Positions 7,601 through 14,160 of a DNA stretch of 15,169 bases are shown in pieces (positions within the stretch are counted from its first letter, which is position 1; every line of letters begins with the position of its first letter). The DNA is from an uncultured Treponema sp. (lineage in GTDB: Bacteria > Spirochaetota > Spirochaetia > Treponematales > Treponemataceae). A model generated the notes under the pieces. The model saw nothing but the letters and a program-made list of their open reading frames with translations. It searched no databases and was not told where the DNA came from. The stretch spans positions 1 to 15,169 of the forward strand of contig CALELJ010000191.1 in NCBI GenBank assembly GCA_937902445.1, given 5' to 3'. A program made the translations under genes and the position numbers.

Positions 7601-8932
7601 CTCATCGGAGCCGGCTACAACATGAAACGTTCCGGCGGTGTTCTGTTCTCTGTCAGAAAAACAGACCGCTACGAAATTCCAGACCTTGCAAGAAAATTTT
7701 ACGACATGGGCTTCAAGCTTTATGCAACTGAAGGAAATGCGGAGACATTGCGCGACTTTGGAATGGAAGTTGAAGTTGTAAACAAGATCCGTGAAAATCC
7801 GGATGACAACATCATCACATTGATGGACAGCGGAAAAATCGACTACGTTATTTCCACATCGGCAAAGGGACGCGATCCTCACGCAGATTCTGTCCGCATG
7901 AGACGCCACGCAGTTGAACGCGACATTCCTTGCCTTACTGCAATCGATACAGCCAACGCCATCGCAGACTGTCTCATGTCAAAATACAGCGCCGAAAACG
8001 TTGAGCTCATTGACATCAACAACCTGCGCACTTCCAAGCAGACCATCAGATTCTCAAAGATGTCGGCCACCGGAAACGACTTCATCATCATCGACACAAG
8101 GGAACAGTACATCAACAATCCTGGTGGACTTGCAGTACGCCTTTGCAACCGCCGCGACGGAATTGGCGCAGACTCCCTTGTACTCGTCGGCAAATCGGAC
8201 AAGGCCGATGCAAGCATGAGGTTCTTCAACCAGGACGGATCGGAAGGCCAGATGGCAGGAAACGCCACTCGCTGTGTCGCAAAGTACCTGTATGACAACA
8301 ACATCGGTGGAATCGCAGACAGACACAACAAGAACGAAACTACCGCCGAGATTACACTCAAGACAAGAGCCGGAATCAAGAAGCTCAAGATCTACAAGCT
8401 TGCGGGAAAAACAAACACCGTATCTGTAAACATGGGCTATCCTGAATTCGATCCTGCAAAGATTCCTACAACACTTAAGGCAGATCAGGTGAAGCTCTTT
8501 GACTTCAAGGCAATCGTCAATAGAAAGCTTCCCGTTGGCGGAAAAGACTACTATGTCACATGCGTCAACTTCGGAAATCCTCACTGTGTTGTGTTCTGCG
8601 ACTTTGTGGACAAGGTTCCTCTTTCGGAAATCGGTCCGCAGTTTGAAAACAACAAGGTGTTCCCTGAAAGAATCAACACTGAGTTTGTCCGTGTCGTAGG
8701 ACCAAATGAACTCAAGATGAGGACCTGGGAACGCGGAAACGGTGAAACTCCAGCTTGTGGAACCGGTGCCTGTGCCGCTGTTGTGGCAGCTGTACTCAAC
8801 GGCTACTGCAAGATGAATGAAAACATCACCGTTGAGGTTCGCGGCGGAAAGCTTACCGTAATGTACGACGGCAAGGATGTATTCCTCAGCGGATCAACGG
8901 ACATGCTTTATTCAGGCGAAGTAGAAATCTAA
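4628..8932 (+). CDS. carB: Carbamoyl-phosphate synthase large subunit fused to a DapF-like epimerase domain
   Basis: A 1434-residue fusion. Residues 1 to about 1125 are a complete CarB. The first synthetase half opens with VIGSGPIIIGQAAEFDYAGS, and its ATP-grasp part starts near 128. The second half opens near 618 (IIVLGSGPIRIGQGIEFDYA), with ATP-grasp near 734. A regulatory MGS-like domain covers about 985-1125. E. coli CarB is about 1073 residues. After a linker of 15-20 residues, residues 1139-1434 form a full-length diaminopimelate epimerase-like domain: FSKMSATGNDF, NQDGSEGQMAGNATRC, VNFGNPH (His1319) and ERGNGETPACGTGA (Glu1368, Cys1377). Spacing of His, Glu and the second Cys equals that of H. 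influenzae DapF (159, 208, 217). The first catalytic Cys (Cys73 there) is Ala1210 here, so ordinary two-base epimerisation is doubtful. No Shine-Dalgarno precedes Met1145, so separate translation of the DapF part is unlikely. CarB function is near certain. The DapF-like role is open. Confidence 0.95.
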   Translation: MPLNKDIHKVMVIGSGPIIIGQAAEFDYAGSQACKALKEQGLEVVLVNSNPATLMTDHAMADHIYIEPLIPETIQRIIEKEKPDSILSSLGGQTGLTLCMELAKSGFLKEHNVRLLGANPETIDKAEDRQMFKDTMESIGEPCIPSKVVTTYEDAYDFVKNVIGYPAIIRPAFTLGGTGGGIVHNDEEMDEIAHNGLHRSPIHQILVEKCISGWKEIEFEVMRDSAGNVLTVCSMENFDPVGVHTGDSIVIAPAVTLSDKEYQMLRTAALNIISSLGMEGGCNCQFALNPDTFEYAVIEVNPRVSRSSSLASKATGYPIAKVATLIAIGYTLDEIPNAVTQKTAACFEPVLDYVVVKMPKFPFDKFVYAKRDLGTQMKATGEVMAIGQTFEQAIMKAARGAEIGVQSLNLKVFEELSDEEIERRVGECTDQRIFAIFQAIKRNILSITQIHRITKIDLWFLAKLENLANMEKEFTGVKNGDCQLTTELYREAKNLGYPDKVIEQMTGVKIVGAGGILKEAKQAAKLVKAGKLAHIPASYKMVDTCAGEFNAETPYFYATYDAENEAQEFLAQLDEKRNSAEINDAAAILAKLSKGSDNAELKEAADKVIALSKEKKSKGTIIVLGSGPIRIGQGIEFDYASVQCVWALKRLGYDVVTINNNPETVSTDFDTSDRLYFEPLTPEDVMSVINTEKPIGVVVAFGGGTAIKLANFLADQGIRILGTSADAIDLAEDRERFDELCEKLDIKRPKGLTVLTEKEALEATAKLGYPVLLRPSYVLGGQNMIIAFNDDDVKEYMKIILAQGIENPILIDQYKMGIELEVDAICDGKDILIPGIMEHIERTGIHSGDSIAVYPSWNLNDILREKIIKQSRELALALGTKGLVNIQYLIFNNDLYIIEVNPRSSRTVPYISKVTGVPMVELAVRAMLGERVKDMGYGTGLYRLPPYFAVKVPVFSFEKLMDVDTHLGPEMKSTGEVLGIASTREEAIFKGLIGAGYNMKRSGGVLFSVRKTDRYEIPDLARKFYDMGFKLYATEGNAETLRDFGMEVEVVNKIRENPDDNIITLMDSGKIDYVISTSAKGRDPHADSVRMRRHAVERDIPCLTAIDTANAIADCLMSKYSAENVELIDINNLRTSKQTIRFSKMSATGNDFIIIDTREQYINNPGGLAVRLCNRRDGIGADSLVLVGKSDKADASMRFFNQDGSEGQMAGNATRCVAKYLYDNNIGGIADRHNKNETTAEITLKTRAGIKKLKIYKLAGKTNTVSVNMGYPEFDPAKIPTTLKADQVKLFDFKAIVNRKLPVGGKDYYVTCVNFGNPHCVVFCDFVDKVPLSEIGPQFENNKVFPERINTEFVRVVGPNELKMRTWERGNGETPACGTGACAAVVAAVLNGYCKMNENITVEVRGGKLTVMYDGKDVFLSGSTDMLYSGEVEI

Positions 8933-8952
8933 AATAACAGTAGACCTGCATT

Positions 8953-8980
8953 GGGCGCTTCATCAGAAGCGCCCTTTTTT
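8953..8980 (+). terminator. Rho-independent terminator of the carAB operon
   Basis: Perfect 9-bp stem (GGGCGCTTC / GAAGCGCCC), 4-nt loop ATCA, then six Ts. It lies 20 nt after the carB-dapF stop. It has no T-run in the other direction, so it acts on the plus strand only. Confidence 0.9.
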
Positions 8981-8996
8981 CTTAGCAAAAACGTAA

Positions 8997-9002
8997 TATA
9001 AT
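8997..9002 (+). promoter_or_regulatory. Predicted -10 box of the lipase gene
   Basis: A perfect TATAAT ends 7 nt before the ATG at 9010, giving a predicted leaderless transcript. The -35 region would fall in the T-run of the carB terminator and matches consensus poorly. The region is AT-rich, so a chance match is possible. Confidence 0.4.
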
Positions 9003-9009
9003 ATACGGC

Positions 9010-11130
9010 ATGAAGAAACTTCTTGCTGCCATAAACCTCCTTGTTTTCTCTCTTCTTCCCTGCGCCGCGGAAAAAATTCCTTTCCGGTACACCACTGAAA
9101 TTTCGACGACAGTCCTTCCGATTGAATGGAACGAAAGATGGTTTGGCCAGCAATCTTCCTATGAATACAACCACGGCATAGCACGGATAGCCTGCTTCAT
9201 GTCTGCCATAGCCTATGATGAGAGCATGCTTAAGGATAACTACCGTTTGTTAGGCATAAATGAAAAGGACATGGAACTCCATTACAACGTGGATTACAGC
9301 GATTCACTGTGGGGAAACGACCAGTGCGCCTTCAGTCTTGCCTCAAAAGAGATCTCCAGCACCAGTGGAAAACGAACATTAGTTTTGCTAAATATCCGAG
9401 GAACTCCCCTTGTCGCTAACGAATGGTTGTCAAACCTCAATATCAATGACAGTTCAAAGACCGAAGACTCCATCCATAAAGGATTCGGAAGAGCCGCATC
9501 GATCATCCATACTGCCCTAATCTCCTACCTGCTGCGCCACCGGATAGACCCTACGGATTCCTACATCCTCATAACAGGACACAGCCGTGGAGCCGCAGTC
9601 TCAAACCTGCTTGCCGACTATCTTCTTAAGGATGATTTTTTCAGACCCGGAAACTGCTACGTCTACACTTTTGCATCCCCAAACGTAACTACAAATACCG
9701 AGGCCTTTGACACAAAGTACGGATTCGTCTGGAACATCGTCAACGCTGAAGACATTGTTCCGACAGTCCCATTTTTCCGCGACAACTGGCACTTCATAAA
9801 ATTCGGAAACATACTGTGCCTGCCAAACTACACCAACATGGACCAAAAAACCTATGAGGAAGAAATCCTTCCAAAGGTAAACAGATACTATGATGATTTT
9901 TTCAACCGGAATTATTGTCCGATGTACACAGGTCCATTTGTTCCGGCTTTGACCACCAGAGTCATGAGCAGTTTTGTCAGCAATGTCGAGACATTCTACT
10001 CAGGGGTTTCAGGACTCCACGGAAGAGCCGTCAACCTGATGTCAAAAATATTTCCACCGATAGAAACCGTTTCCGAAAAAGCAAAGGAAAAAGCCAGGTC
10101 TTCTTCATCATCGAGAATTGAAAGAACCATGGACCGACTGACTGACGGACACACGCAGTACATAAAGACTGCCTTCGGTGACATGCACCAGATAGAAACA
10201 TACCTTTCCTTCATGCTGAGCCTTGACGGACAGGAATCATTTTCCAAAACCGGATACACCATTGTGATCATCGAAGGCGCCATGGAGGCCGCAGTATTTG
10301 ATTCAGAAAACCAGGTATTGCTCCGCATCATCGACGGAATCGTAAGCGCAGAAAACCAGAAACTTCCTCTCGTAGCCGTCCCGACACTTGGAAAAAAAAT
10401 CCTCGTAGGCGTACCGTCCAATATGGATTTCGAAATGGTCGTAACGGACACGGCAGTCATCCCATCTCCAATGCCAGTCTGGCTTGAGCATTTCAATTCA
10501 GCAGGAATCTATCAGGGCTCCACGGAACCGCAGAAACTTTACCTCAGCCGCAGCCGTGGATACAGATTTAAAATCGGAAAGGAAACCCACAGCAAACCTG
10601 GAGTCCGCGAGGAAAAACTTTCATACAGACAGATGAAACCTTATCTGGAACAGGCGGACCTTAAGGCAGAATCAGAAATAAAATTCGAGCGGGAATTTGC
10701 GTTCAGCACAAACATGGAATTCTCAGGCGGAATACATTATGGCATTCCTTTAGTTTACGGAACTGCCCTTGCATTTCACAACCCTTCAAAATTCAACACC
10801 GGATTCGACATTGCCCTTGGTGCAGGACATCAGTTCAAATTGTACAGACGGTTCCTTATGGACACGGAAATTCTTGCAAAGGCATCGATAATGACTCCGG
10901 GAGCTGATGTGGATGAGGCATTAAACCTGACACCAGAAATCCGCCTCAGCCTTTCGAGAATTTCATTCAGGTCTTCAAGGGTTTTCATTGCCGCCGCATT
11001 TGATTTTCATATAGATGGATTCAATGACTGTGCATTCGATTCAAGTGCAAGAAAAAGAACTTTCACGCCTTCCGATGACAAAAAATCTTTCCAGGTCTAC
11101 CCTTCATTTCAGATGGGCATCAAATTCTGA
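9010..11130 (+). CDS. Secreted class 3 lipase with putative C-terminal outer-membrane beta-barrel
   Basis: A 706-residue protein with an N-terminal signal peptide (KK, a hydrophobic run, then CAA before EKI near residue 20). The lipobox-like LLPC is not canonical because of the Pro. The alpha/beta-hydrolase part carries the nucleophile elbow GHSRG with Ser192. The likely acid is Asp248 in NAEDIVPTVP, a pattern typical of class 3 (fungal-type) lipases. The catalytic His is not assigned with confidence. After a Ser/Lys-rich stretch near 355-375 and a central region of unknown type, residues from about 560 alternate polar and hydrophobic/aromatic positions. The chain ends in MGIKF, with a terminal Phe as in outer-membrane beta-barrels. 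A passenger anchored by its own barrel (autotransporter- or PlpD-like design) is an inference. No Shine-Dalgarno. Its stop is one base from the stop of the convergent GNAT gene. Confidence 0.8.
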   Translation: MKKLLAAINLLVFSLLPCAAEKIPFRYTTEISTTVLPIEWNERWFGQQSSYEYNHGIARIACFMSAIAYDESMLKDNYRLLGINEKDMELHYNVDYSDSLWGNDQCAFSLASKEISSTSGKRTLVLLNIRGTPLVANEWLSNLNINDSSKTEDSIHKGFGRAASIIHTALISYLLRHRIDPTDSYILITGHSRGAAVSNLLADYLLKDDFFRPGNCYVYTFASPNVTTNTEAFDTKYGFVWNIVNAEDIVPTVPFFRDNWHFIKFGNILCLPNYTNMDQKTYEEEILPKVNRYYDDFFNRNYCPMYTGPFVPALTTRVMSSFVSNVETFYSGVSGLHGRAVNLMSKIFPPIETVSEKAKEKARSSSSSRIERTMDRLTDGHTQYIKTAFGDMHQIETYLSFMLSLDGQESFSKTGYTIVIIEGAMEAAVFDSENQVLLRIIDGIVSAENQKLPLVAVPTLGKKILVGVPSNMDFEMVVTDTAVIPSPMPVWLEHFNSAGIYQGSTEPQKLYLSRSRGYRFKIGKETHSKPGVREEKLSYRQMKPYLEQADLKAESEIKFEREFAFSTNMEFSGGIHYGIPLVYGTALAFHNPSKFNTGFDIALGAGHQFKLYRRFLMDTEILAKASIMTPGADVDEALNLTPEIRLSLSRISFRSSRVFIAAAFDFHIDGFNDCAFDSSARKRTFTPSDDKKSFQVYPSFQMGIKF

Positions 11131-11131
11131 T

Positions 11132-11962
11132 TCACACGGAACTTTCATTGCGATAGTAGACTGCCTTGTATGTTCCGCTTATGGAAAAACCGGCTTTTCT
11201 ATAGGCACCGAGGGCATTGAGATTTTCCTGCCTGACAAGCAATGTGGCCTTTCGACCAACTTTCTGTGCAAGAAGCGCAACCGTATTCACAAGGGAACTG
11301 GCATATCCCTTGCATCTATGGGCTTCAGCCGTAAAGACTCCGGAAATCTGAATGATCCTGCTTGAATACAGATTTATGTTTGCCTTGGCAAAAATTTCTG
11401 TTTCCGTTCCGGCGCCATAGACGAGATTGTTTTTCAATGCCTTTGCAAGATTCATTCTTTCAAGAGGGAGGTTTATTTCCTTCCATGCAGGCAGAACTTC
11501 CTCGGCGACGAAACTGCACTGCAAGGGCATCAAAGCCTCCTCATCTCCATTGCCGCAAAGAAAGACACGAACCTGTGGCTTGATGTAAATCTTGTCCATA
11601 TATTCCATAAGGAACATGTTCCGCTCGTCTATCTGTTCAGCCCGTGAGTCAAGAATTTTCTGCAGATTCAGGACCGTGCTTTCTTCCCCATGAACGCAGA
11701 AAACTTTTCTGTCTTTTAGAAAATCAACGATGGCGGATTGTATTTCCTCCGTCCATTTTGGAACACAACAGACGAAAGACTTTCCCCTGGAATAGGAGAA
11801 AACAGCTTTTGTTGTTTTTCCAACAAGAGCATATACGCTCTCATCTTCTGAAAGAATTTTCTCATAGAGAGTCACATTGAATTTTTCATAGGGCAGCACA
11901 AATTTCTCAAGCTGGCTGAAGAGTTCCGGCTGAGAGGATGCCTGTACAAGGCTCAGGGACAT
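11132..11962 (-). CDS. GNAT-family N-acetyltransferase with extra N-terminal domain
   Basis: A 276-residue cytoplasmic protein. The C-terminal half (about 130-270) is a GNAT domain. Acetyl-CoA binding motif A reads ISGVFTAEAHRCKGYASSLV, with RCKGYA at 216-221. Motif B reads ENLNALGAYRKAGF near 246-259. The N-terminal 130 residues match nothing I recognise and may be a degenerate GNAT-like or substrate-binding domain. The acceptor is unknown. The ATG lies 3 nt after the rlpA stop (TAA AGA ATG) and the purine-rich end of rlpA serves as the only possible ribosome binding site, so translational coupling to rlpA is likely. No terminator is visible between it and the convergent lipase gene. Confidence 0.85.
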   Translation of the reverse strand: MSLSLVQASSQPELFSQLEKFVLPYEKFNVTLYEKILSEDESVYALVGKTTKAVFSYSRGKSFVCCVPKWTEEIQSAIVDFLKDRKVFCVHGEESTVLNLQKILDSRAEQIDERNMFLMEYMDKIYIKPQVRVFLCGNGDEEALMPLQCSFVAEEVLPAWKEINLPLERMNLAKALKNNLVYGAGTETEIFAKANINLYSSRIIQISGVFTAEAHRCKGYASSLVNTVALLAQKVGRKATLLVRQENLNALGAYRKAGFSISGTYKAVYYRNESSV

Positions 11963-11965
11963 TCT

Positions 11966-12670
11966 TTATTTTCTTTCCTTGACAAGTACGTTTGAATATC
12001 CGTTTTCAGCAAGTTTCTTTAAAACTGACTGAACATCAGCACCATCAACCTTTATCACGGAAACCCTCGATTTTCCCTCAGACTTCTGTATCGCCACATT
12101 CTTGATTTTTGTCTTTGCAACTTTACCTGCAAATTCCCTGGCATTTTTTTCATCTGAGAATGAAGCAAGCTGAACGTCGTACAGCACGCCTTTCTTTACC
12201 TGAATTTTCTTTGTAGATGAAGAAGATGGCTGGGCACCTTTTGATTTTTCAAGCGGAATATTCTGGGCCTTTTTTGCCGATACCGCGCTCTGCTTTGTGT
12301 TCGGTCCCATTTTGACGATATGGATTTTTACCTTGGCGGTACCAGTCTTGATCATCCCCAGTTTGGATGCGGCACCTTTGGAAAGGTCTGCCTCACGGCC
12401 TGCGACAAAAGGTCCTCTGTCGTTTACGCGCACATCTACGCTCTTTCCGTTGGCAAGGTTTGTGACACGGATCACAGTGTTGAAGGGCAAAGTTTTGTGG
12501 GCACATGTCATGGCATACATGTTGAAAATCTCGCCATTGGCTGTCTTGCGGCCATGGAATTTTTCCGCGTAGTAGGATACGACAGCCTGGTCCTTGTAAA
12601 GCTCAAGGGAATGAACATTTGCCGAAAACAAAAAAAATACCGGCAGCAACATTATGATAAACTTCTTCAT
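11966..12670 (-). CDS. rlpA: RlpA-like septal lytic transglycosylase with SPOR domain
   Basis: A 234-residue envelope protein. It has a signal peptide at 1-21 without a lipobox, so it is not an obvious lipoprotein, unlike E. coli RlpA. The double-psi beta-barrel at about 30-118 contains FHGRKTANGEIFN, AHKTLPF and VNDRGPF. Glu47 and His58 match, in spacing, the residues needed for activity in P. aeruginosa RlpA. A Ser/Lys-rich linker (120-158) leads to a SPOR domain (160-231), which binds denuded glycan at division sites. The predicted job is cutting naked glycan strands at the septum. There is no clear Shine-Dalgarno before the ATG. A TTGACT on the minus strand lies too close to the ATG for a standard promoter. 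It may be read through from the S1 gene across the repeat region, or be leaderless. Confidence 0.92.
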   Translation of the reverse strand: MKKFIIMLLPVFFLFSANVHSLELYKDQAVVSYYAEKFHGRKTANGEIFNMYAMTCAHKTLPFNTVIRVTNLANGKSVDVRVNDRGPFVAGREADLSKGAASKLGMIKTGTAKVKIHIVKMGPNTKQSAVSAKKAQNIPLEKSKGAQPSSSSTKKIQVKKGVLYDVQLASFSDEKNAREFAGKVAKTKIKNVAIQKSEGKSRVSVIKVDGADVQSVLKKLAENGYSNVLVKERK

Positions 12671-12724
12671 ATTGTTATTGTCGGTATTTTTACAGTCAAG
12701 ATTGAATACTACTTTGCAGCTCCG

Positions 12725-12779
12725 CCTGAAACACTAAGCAAGCCTATACAAGAATTGCGCATGCAATTCTTGGGGCGAA
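12725..12779. repeat. 55-bp direct repeat, copy 1, with internal hairpin
   Basis: Identical over 55 bp to 15115-15169. It contains an inverted repeat at 12749-12772, with 10-bp perfect arms (CAAGAATTGC / GCAATTCTTG) around GCAT. It lies between rlpA and the S1 gene. No coding capacity is expected. Confidence 0.9.
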
Positions 12780-12823
12780 AGTTATAACAGGCACGGGCAT
12801 CCAGGGAGCAAATGCTTTCGCCC
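12773..12823. repeat. Inverted repeat linking the two repeat modules
   Basis: GGGCGAAAG (12773-12781) and CTTTCGCCC (12815-12823) are perfect 9-bp complements with a 33-nt loop. The pair joins the 55-bp block to the REP-like composite at this locus. Confidence 0.6.
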
Positions 12824-12932
12824 AGGATCCCTGAGCCTGTCGAAGGGCCCGCTAAATGCAAGCAACTGCAGGATGCTTCGACTGCGCTCAGCAATCCTGC
12901 GCATGTGTAAGGACCCCTGAGCGAAGTCGAAG
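12823..12932. repeat. REP-like composite element, copy 1
   Basis: Three related units occur in alternating orientation: CTGAGCCTGTCGAAG (12831-12845), the inverse unit CTTCGACTGCGCTCAG (12876-12891), and CTGAGCGAAGTCGAAG (12917-12932). The last two are complementary at 15 of 16 positions. Bases 12823-12891 match 15041-15110 with only a few differences and one indel. A second stem, GCAGGAT (12868-12874) with ATCCTGC (12894-12900), encloses the middle unit. Similar short dyads are widespread in bacterial genomes. It sits just after the S1 gene, so its hairpins could also shape that transcript's 3' end. Confidence 0.8.
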
Positions 12933-12968
12933 GGCCCCTTAAAACAACCAGCGCAGCCAGCTTTTCAA

Positions 12969-14072
12969 CTATTTCTTGAGGAGAGCTGCAAATGGATTGT
13001 ATGTTTCGCCGTCATCATCATCGCGGTGTGACGACATGTATTCAGCAGCATTGTCCTGTTCTTCGTTTGAAACTACTGTGCTCAAAGAAATGCGCTTTTC
13101 TTCTGTATCAATCTTTTCGATGATAACGTCGATGGCATCACCAGGATTGAAAACCTTCTTGAGGTTTGTATTGCGTTCAACATTGAGTTTTGAAACGTGA
13201 ACGAGACCGTCAACACCGTCTGCAAGATTTACGAACACACCAAAGTCTGCGACGCGGCTGATCTTTCCTTCAATCTTGTCTCCAACGCTGAACTTGTCTG
13301 CAACTGAATCCCATGGATCTGCCTCAAGTTCCTTTGTTGAAAGAGAAACGCGTTCGTGCTTCCAGTCTGCCTTGATGATCTTTGCTGTGATTTCCTGACC
13401 AACTTCGAGAACATCTGCAACGCTGCTTACACGTGTACGGCTGATTTCAGAAACAGGAAGAAGTGCCTGGAATCCGTTGAGATCGATGAATGCACCATAG
13501 GATTCAATTGACTTTACAGTTCCTTTGACTGTCATTCCAACAGTGTATTTTTCAGCAAGGGAAGCAAGCTCAGCATTTGCCTGTTCCTCAAGAAGAACGC
13601 GGTTTGAAACTACGATGTTCTTTCCTTCATTCTTAAATTCAGTGATCTTGAATGAAAGGTGCTGGCCAACATATTCAGAAGGCTCCTTGCGCTGGCGGTA
13701 ACCCATCTGGCTGTAAGGACAGAAAGCGCGTGTAGTTCCGAGCATTACTTCGAAACCGCCCTTGATTTCACCCTTTACAGTTCCTTCAACAGGAATGCCG
13801 TTCTTATATGCATTCTCAAATACTGAATTATCACCCTTTGAAGAGCTTCCGGCGATCTTTGTCGTAAAGTGGAGTTCTTCGTGCTTTCCACCAACAAAGT
13901 AAACCTTTATCCTGTCGCCTTCCTTTACTGTTACGTTTCCGTCTGCATCCTTGAAATCTGCAGCATCTACAAATCCTTCGCTTTTAAGGCCAAGGTCGAT
14001 GAAAACTGTGTCACCGCTGATTGCGACAACTGTAGTCTCTACAAGCTGTCCTGGTTCATATAATCTTTTCAT
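12969..14072 (-). CDS. Four-domain S1 RNA-binding protein (ribosomal protein S1-like)
   Basis: A 367-residue cytoplasmic protein made of four S1 (OB-fold) domains at about 6-73, 92-157, 175-247 and 260-333, plus an acidic tail with DDDDGE (351-356). Domains 3 and 4 are the most canonical (TVKGTVKSIESYGAFIDLNG; KIEGKISRVADFGVFVNLAD), as in S1 proteins. Classical S1 has six domains; four-domain forms occur in Firmicutes and elsewhere. It may be the ribosomal S1 itself or a second RNA-binding regulator. That cannot be decided from this window, so I give no symbol. The start has a good Shine-Dalgarno (AAAGGAAA) and a strong promoter upstream, consistent with high expression. Confidence 0.9.
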   Translation of the reverse strand: MKRLYEPGQLVETTVVAISGDTVFIDLGLKSEGFVDAADFKDADGNVTVKEGDRIKVYFVGGKHEELHFTTKIAGSSSKGDNSVFENAYKNGIPVEGTVKGEIKGGFEVMLGTTRAFCPYSQMGYRQRKEPSEYVGQHLSFKITEFKNEGKNIVVSNRVLLEEQANAELASLAEKYTVGMTVKGTVKSIESYGAFIDLNGFQALLPVSEISRTRVSSVADVLEVGQEITAKIIKADWKHERVSLSTKELEADPWDSVADKFSVGDKIEGKISRVADFGVFVNLADGVDGLVHVSKLNVERNTNLKKVFNPGDAIDVIIEKIDTEEKRISLSTVVSNEEQDNAAEYMSSHRDDDDGETYNPFAALLKK

Positions 14073-14077
14073 TATGA

Positions 14078-14085
14078 TTTCCTTT
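14078..14085 (-). promoter_or_regulatory. Ribosome binding site of the S1 gene
   Basis: AAAGGAAA on the minus strand, with the AAGGA core 7 nt before the ATG at 14072. Confidence 0.7.
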
Positions 14086-14109
14086 GGTACGATTTAGAAT
14101 AGTGATGTC

Positions 14110-14138
14110 ATTATAGAGGTTATTGGAACTAATGTCAT
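14110..14138 (-). promoter_or_regulatory. Strong sigma-70-type promoter of the S1 gene
   Basis: On the minus strand, ATGACA (14138-14133, 5 of 6), a 17-nt spacer and a perfect TATAAT (14115-14110). The predicted start is near 14103, leaving a leader of about 30 nt that contains the Shine-Dalgarno. This is the best promoter in the window. Confidence 0.75.
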
Positions 14139-14160
14139 CCGTCATGAAGGGGAACCTGCA

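Noticed and set aside
7361..8584. Several long minus-strand open frames opposite carB-dapF.
   Set aside because: They are shadows of a strongly coding plus-strand gene and have no domain signature.
9010..9070. The lipase N-terminus was considered as a lipoprotein signal because of LLPC.
   Set aside because: Pro before Cys is not accepted in lipoboxes, while the CAA site before Glu fits signal peptidase I.
12709..12894. A minus-strand open frame of about 61 codons across the repeat region.
   Set aside because: It is a translation of the repeat modules (with a PSTGSG-type peptide often produced by such dyads), has no ribosome binding site, and contains the hairpins.
12773..12932. The alternating repeat units could be taken for a CRISPR array.
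   Set aside because: The units alternate in orientation, have irregular spacing, no uniform spacers, and no cas genes are nearby.
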